Shown: piece after piece, positions 60,625-64,000 of the stretch | Layout: every line of letters begins with the position of its first letter | Position numbering within the stretch: the first letter of the stretch is position 1 | Source of the DNA: Cyclobacterium sp. | Lineage (GTDB): Bacteria > Bacteroidota > Bacteroidia > Cytophagales > Cyclobacteriaceae | Length of the DNA: 64,000 nucleotides | Assembly: GCF_014762705.1 (NCBI RefSeq) | Contig: NZ_JABURL010000102.1 | Location: 1-64,000 of the forward strand | Direction of reading: 5' to 3' | Made by a program: the position numbers and the translations under genes | Notes under the pieces: generated by a model | What the model saw: only the letters and a program-made list of their open reading frames with translations | What the model was told of the DNA's origin: nothing | Database searches by the model: none

Positions 60625-60894
60625 ATGAAAAATAATCACTGGATATGGATGGTCATCGGTTGTGGATTACCATTACTGTTTATCTTTTTTGCACCATCAT
60701 TAGGTATAGGAAGCAGTTCGTCTCTATTCATCTTCATCCTCTTTATGTTTGCTTGTCACTTATTTATGCCTCACGGTTCACATCGCCACGGTGGGCACAA
60801 TCATTCACAGAATAGACAAAGAGAAAACGAACACGGTAAAGATGTTTCAAAAACAGAACCAAAAGATGAACACAAAGGGCATCATCACCATTAA
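60625..60894 (+). CDS. small membrane protein with His-rich tail (DUF2933-like)
   Basis: 89 residues. Two hydrophobic segments (WMVIGCGLPLLFIFFAPSLG, SSSLFIFILFMFACHLF) then a tail with many His (HGSHRHGGHNHS...KGHHHH), which could bind Cu, Ni, Co or Zn. DUF2933 similarity is weak. Seven bases before the HMA gene, so one transcript. Confidence 0.72.
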   Translation: MKNNHWIWMVIGCGLPLLFIFFAPSLGIGSSSSLFIFILFMFACHLFMPHGSHRHGGHNHSQNRQRENEHGKDVSKTEPKDEHKGHHHH

Positions 60895-60901
60895 ATACTA
60901 A

Positions 60902-61120
60902 ATGATGAAACAAAAATTTCAAATAAGCGGAATCAGCTGCGGTGGATGTGTATCAAGAGTAAAAAAGACTTTAGAAGAACATCCCAATATAGAAAAAGCA
61001 GAGATCTTTTTGGCACCAAAAGGTGCTGCACTTATCACGATGAATGAAGCACTTTCTGTTGCCGAATTACAAAAGCAACTTGATGGGCTCAATGGTTATA
61101 CAATTACAGAATTAAATTAA
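60902..61120 (+). CDS. HMA-domain metallochaperone (CopZ-like)
   Basis: 72 residues. SGISCGGCVSRVKKTLEEHPNIEKAEIF: the CxxC metal site and the ferredoxin-like beta-alpha-beta-beta-alpha-beta run. Likely Cu(I) or Hg(II) carrier. ATG 60902 or 60905. No ATPase partner is in view. Confidence 0.9.
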   Translation: MMKQKFQISGISCGGCVSRVKKTLEEHPNIEKAEIFLAPKGAALITMNEALSVAELQKQLDGLNGYTITELN

Positions 61121-61142
61121 CAACAACTTAAAACCAAAAATT

Positions 61143-61361
61143 ATGCATTTTTACGAAGGACATTTTGGAGGTATGCACCTAATATGGTGGATTATATGGA
61201 TTATTTTATTGGCTTGGATATTCTTTATCCCAGCAGATATTCCTTATCAAAAAACAAAGAAGGACAGCCCACTGGATATTCTTAAAAACCGCTTTGCAAA
61301 AGGCGAAATATCCAAGGAAGAATTTGAGGAATCAAAAAAGATATTAAAATCAGACAACTAA
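61143..61361 (+). CDS. SHOCT-domain small membrane protein
   Basis: 72 residues: one membrane segment (IWWIIWIILLAWIFFIPAD), then the SHOCT end DILKNRFAKGEISKEEFEESKKIL. Often in metal and stress clusters; function unknown. Confidence 0.88.
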   Translation: MHFYEGHFGGMHLIWWIIWIILLAWIFFIPADIPYQKTKKDSPLDILKNRFAKGEISKEEFEESKKILKSDN

Positions 61362-61378
61362 CTCAAAACTTTAAAATT

Positions 61379-61657
61379 ATGTATCGATTAAACGTAAAAA
61401 AACTCGGATTTGCTTTCGGTCTTACGGGGGCACTAATTTACTTAGGCTGTATGATAGTTATGTCAACAGCAGGTCGAGAAGCCACTATCGATTTTTTCAA
61501 CAGCCTATTGCACGGTTTAGATACCACAAGCATTATCAGGATGGATGTGCCACTATGGGAAGCTGGTTTGGGAATAGTACAGATATTCATTTTAGGATGG
61601 CTAATAGGTGCCTGTATTGCGGCTTTTTATAATGCGCAAATAAAAGTCAAAAAATAA
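61379..61657 (+). CDS. DUF5676 family membrane protein
   Basis: 92 residues, two membrane segments with the family motif GFAFGLTGALIYLGCMI and LGWLIGACIAAFYN. Seen near copper and metal genes in Bacteroidota. Function unknown. Confidence 0.85.
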   Translation: MYRLNVKKLGFAFGLTGALIYLGCMIVMSTAGREATIDFFNSLLHGLDTTSIIRMDVPLWEAGLGIVQIFILGWLIGACIAAFYNAQIKVKK

Positions 61658-61675
61658 GAGAGTAAAATAAAATTT

Positions 61676-62386
61676 ATGCAATATGTCTGGTTCATATGGT
61701 CTCTTATAATTCTTGCTCTTTGGGCAATAATCTATTTGTCAAAAAAGGGGTATAGAAAAGAAATGCTCAAAATGAGCCTTATTACGATGCCCTTTGGTTT
61801 AACAGAACCATTATTTGTACCAGAATATTGGATGCCACCTTCCTTATTCCATTTAGCGGAAAGAACAGGTTTTGATATTGAGAGCCTTATCTTCTCTTTT
61901 GCCATTGGCGGAATAGGGACGGTATTGTATAATCTGATATTCAAAAAAGGCTATATAGATATGCCTCATACCGAACGGAGCCACCAAAGACATAAGCTAC
62001 ATATTTATATACTTTTTGTTCCAGCCATTGTATTCGTCATATTTAGTCTTTTCACCACGCTTAACCACATCTATTGTGGCATCATTGCAATGTTTTTTGG
62101 TGGTTTGGCAACATTGTACTGTCGCCCAGATTTAAAAGGAAAGATATGGGTTGGAGGAATCTTGTTTACCATACTGTACTTCATTTATTTCGGAAGCATC
62201 CTTCCGTTTTATCCGCAATATGTGGAGCTGTACTGGAATCTGGACAACCTGACCCATATTCTTGTTTTGGGAATCCCAATTGAAGAGTTACTGTTCGCTT
62301 TCACCTTTGGTATGTATTGGTCTGGATTATATGAACACTTGTATTGGAGAAAACTTATAAAATCGAAAGAAATGTCAACCAACTAA
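61676..62386 (+). CDS. lycopene cyclase-domain membrane protein
   Basis: 236 residues, seven membrane segments. TEPLFVPEYWMPPSLF and ILVLGIPIEELLFAFTFG are the lycopene cyclase domain (CrtYcd-like) motifs. No carotenoid genes are in the window, so the role here is unclear. Confidence 0.82.
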   Translation: MQYVWFIWSLIILALWAIIYLSKKGYRKEMLKMSLITMPFGLTEPLFVPEYWMPPSLFHLAERTGFDIESLIFSFAIGGIGTVLYNLIFKKGYIDMPHTERSHQRHKLHIYILFVPAIVFVIFSLFTTLNHIYCGIIAMFFGGLATLYCRPDLKGKIWVGGILFTILYFIYFGSILPFYPQYVELYWNLDNLTHILVLGIPIEELLFAFTFGMYWSGLYEHLYWRKLIKSKEMSTN

Positions 62387-62859
62387 AACATTCAAATTAT
62401 GAAAATATATTGGCCATAGATGGTTCAGATTTCAGTAAAGTAGCCATTCACGAACTTATAAAAATGACCCTATCCTCAAATAGTGAAATTCATATTATAA
62501 ATGTTTATGAAGTTCCGAAAACAACCGGCCTGGGATTGCATACTATGGGCGGCAGGATAGGAAATTACATAGAAGAAATTAGAAGTAACGCTCAAAAATT
62601 GGGAAACAAAATCGTTTCAGAAGCTTTCGATAAAATCAAGGCCGAAAACAAGGCACTTTCCATAACCACAAGTGTTGTTAGTGGCCTGCCCAAAAGTACT
62701 ATTTATGAAAAAGCAGAAGATTGGGGTGCAGATTTAATCGTAGTAGGCTCTCAGGGTCACGGTGCACTTTCACGCTTAGTATTGGGCTCTGTATCCCAAT
62801 ATTTGACCACAAATGCCAAATGTTCAGTACTCATTGCAAGAGATAGAAATAAAAAATGA
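62344..62859 (+). CDS. universal stress protein (UspA)
   Basis: Open from TTG 62344 (overlap of 43 bases with the cyclase gene). The fold starts with NYENILAIDGSDFSK; GLPKSTIYEKAEDWGADLIVVGSQGHGALSRLVLGSVSQYL carries the ATP-binding Gly loop. If one A is restored at ATGAAAATATA (62400), the natural start MKNILAIDGSD appears after a normal 13-base gap, so the frame is probably damaged by one base. 150 residues. Confidence 0.85.
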   Translation: MEKTYKIERNVNQLKHSNYENILAIDGSDFSKVAIHELIKMTLSSNSEIHIINVYEVPKTTGLGLHTMGGRIGNYIEEIRSNAQKLGNKIVSEAFDKIKAENKALSITTSVVSGLPKSTIYEKAEDWGADLIVVGSQGHGALSRLVLGSVSQYLTTNAKCSVLIARDRNKK

Positions 62860-64000
62860 AAGAAAAGCAAACACATAGCATTCCGTTGGAATCCACCTGT
62901 AAGATAACAGATGAAATCTGTCTTCCAGATACTAAATTACCTCGTGTGGTTATCGTTGGTGGAGGATTTGCAGGTTTGGCATTGGTTGAAAAACTGAAAC
63001 ACAAAGAAGTTCAAGTGGTTTTACTCGATAAAAATAACTTCCATCAATTTCAACCTTTATTATATCAAGTGGCAACGAGTGCGTTGGAACCTGATAGCAT
63101 AGTATTTCCATTCAGAAAACAAATCAATGGCTATAAAAATGTTTTCTTTCGTTTGGCAGAAGTTGTGGAAATTCAACCTGATTCAAATACTATATTGACC
63201 AATAAGGGAAGTGTTTCTTATGACTATTTAGTGTTGGCTACTGGCACGACCACCAATTTCTTTGGGATGGATTCTGTAGCCGAAAATAGTTTGGGGATGA
63301 AGGATATTCGCGATTCCCTCAACATCCGTCATATGATGTTGCAAAATTTGGAACAGGCAGCTATTACTTGTGATAATAAAGAACGCGACGCACTGACAAA
63401 TTTTGTAATAGTAGGTGGTGGTCCAGCAGGCGTAGAAATGGCAGGAGCTTTGGCAGAGTTTTGCAAATACATCCTTCCCAAAGATTACCCAGAGTACCCT
63501 TCTTCCATTATGAATATTTATTTAATAGAAGCCATTGATGAGTTGTTAAGCACAATGTCTGATAAGGCATCATCGAAAACCCTCAAATATTTAGAGGATT
63601 TAAATGTAAAGGTATTATTAAATGAAGCTGTAAGCAATTATGATGGAAAGGAAGTCACTACCATAAGTGGTAAGACCATTTTGGCTAAAAACCTTATCTG
63701 GACGGCTGGCGTAAAAGGACAATTCCCAAATGGTATTGATGAAAAACACATAGTCAGGGGCAACCGGATTAAAACCGATGCTAATTTAAAAGTAGAAGGC
63801 TACGAAAACATTTTTGCCATAGGCGATATAGCTGCGCTTATTTCTGAAGAAAGACCCAAAGGGCATCCACAGGTGGCGCAGGCAGCAATTCAACAAGGAA
63901 AATATCTGGGTAATTCTATATTAAACCTCATAAATAATAAACCCACACAACCTTTCGAATATAAAGACAAAGGCTCCTTGGCCACTGTAGGAAAACGCAA
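62856..64000 (+). CDS. type II NADH dehydrogenase (NAD(P)/FAD-dependent oxidoreductase), 3' end beyond window
   Basis: 381 codons seen, open to the window edge. FAD motif VVIVGGGFAGLALVEKL near 34, NAD motif FVIVGGGPAGVEMAGALAEF near 186, GYENIFAIGDIA near 320. Electron entry to quinone without proton pumping. ATGA overlap with the stress protein gene. Start chosen by overlap and by the family's N-terminus. Confidence 0.88.
   Translation, partial: MKEKQTHSIPLESTCKITDEICLPDTKLPRVVIVGGGFAGLALVEKLKHKEVQVVLLDKNNFHQFQPLLYQVATSALEPDSIVFPFRKQINGYKNVFFRLAEVVEIQPDSNTILTNKGSVSYDYLVLATGTTTNFFGMDSVAENSLGMKDIRDSLNIRHMMLQNLEQAAITCDNKERDALTNFVIVGGGPAGVEMAGALAEFCKYILPKDYPEYPSSIMNIYLIEAIDELLSTMSDKASSKTLKYLEDLNVKVLLNEAVSNYDGKEVTTISGKTILAKNLIWTAGVKGQFPNGIDEKHIVRGNRIKTDANLKVEGYENIFAIGDIAALISEERPKGHPQVAQAAIQQGKYLGNSILNLINNKPTQPFEYKDKGSLATVGKR

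Larger units (their letters stand above)
50066..64000. mobile_element. left end of an integrative element (ICE/IME), partial
   Basis: From the 3' side of tRNA-Pro to the window edge: two serine recombinases facing the tRNA, ssb, DUF932, a PRTRC protein E remnant, IS1595-family elements and an AT-rich metal-associated cargo cluster. The gene mix is that of Bacteroidota conjugative elements with PRTRC modules. No transfer genes and no right end are in view, so conjugation ability is unknown. The exact left boundary within 50066-50140 was not fixed. Confidence 0.65.

Noticed and set aside
1-64000. CRISPR arrays or rRNA genes
   Set aside because: No regularly spaced direct repeats and no rRNA motifs seen.

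Overview
The window reads as a chromosome segment of a Bacteroidota bacterium, most like the Cytophagales / Cyclobacteriaceae. The clues are the conserved block pdxJ - CBS protein - nadK - DUF6089 - uppS - bamA - two ompH/skp, the lack of Shine-Dalgarno sequences, promoters of the TAnnTTTG type, a Bacteroidota TonB-type receptor, BF3164-like and DUF4412/DUF5690/DUF6089 proteins, and a PRTRC-type mobile element. No rRNA operon and no CRISPR array was seen. There are two tRNA genes, Lys(TTT) at 27717 and Pro(TGG) at 49991.

Layout. 1-3,060: AT-rich accessory DNA. It holds a probable group II intron 3' end at the window edge, a CPBP protease, and a two-gene unit of a Panacea-like/DUF488 fusion and its partner. 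3,060-5,320: decayed DNA with a frameshifted BF3164-like lipoprotein, a lipoprotein stub and palindromic repeats. 5,320-18,070: housekeeping core with an RsmI-like methylase, DUF2905, a YbfF-like hydrolase, PdxJ, YqeY, CvpA, a PabA/TrpG glutaminase, CBS, NadK, DUF6089, UppS, BamA and two Skp proteins. 18,070-21,040: repeat-rich DNA around an exported flavodoxin and a nucleotidyltransferase pair. 21,040-27,610: ferrochelatase, a phosphonate-type cluster (PhnZ-like HD protein, phosphonatase-like HAD protein, DUF5690 membrane protein), a small metalloprotease, a Lon-N protein and a TPR/SH3 protein. 27,717-28,712: tRNA-Lys with a tandemly duplicated 3' end, then a HigBA toxin-antitoxin pair. 30,250-37,600: a 3-keto-glycoside catabolic module (DUF1080 hydrolase, cytochrome c, TIM-barrel isomerase, Gfo/Idh dehydrogenase, nucleoside-permease-like transporter, GMC oxidoreductase, gluconate-dehydrogenase-subunit-3 protein). 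37,600-49,870: deoC, Na/Pi and PiT-like transporters, tadA, sodA, a TonB-type receptor, MaoC, XerD, AroQ, a class V aminotransferase and MarC.

From tRNA-Pro to the right edge lies the left end of an integrative element. Two paralogous large serine recombinases point toward the tRNA. The first reads through the tRNA terminator and antisense through tRNA-Pro itself, so its last ~130 codons are chromosomal. Next come ssb, a DUF932 protein and a PRTRC protein E gene broken by IS1595-family DNA. One intact IS1595-family element has an exact 8-bp target duplication. Then follows an AT-rich cluster suggestive of copper or other heavy-metal handling: HYC_CC_PP protein, HMA-AraC regulator, Met-rich lipoprotein, His-tailed membrane protein, HMA chaperone, SHOCT and DUF5676 membrane proteins, lycopene-cyclase-domain protein, universal stress protein and a type II NADH dehydrogenase cut by the window end. 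Four reading frames in this cluster look broken by the loss of one A in an A-run. This could be consensus error or real decay and should be resolved before the products are interpreted.

All functional statements come from recognising motifs and family patterns by eye. No database search was run.
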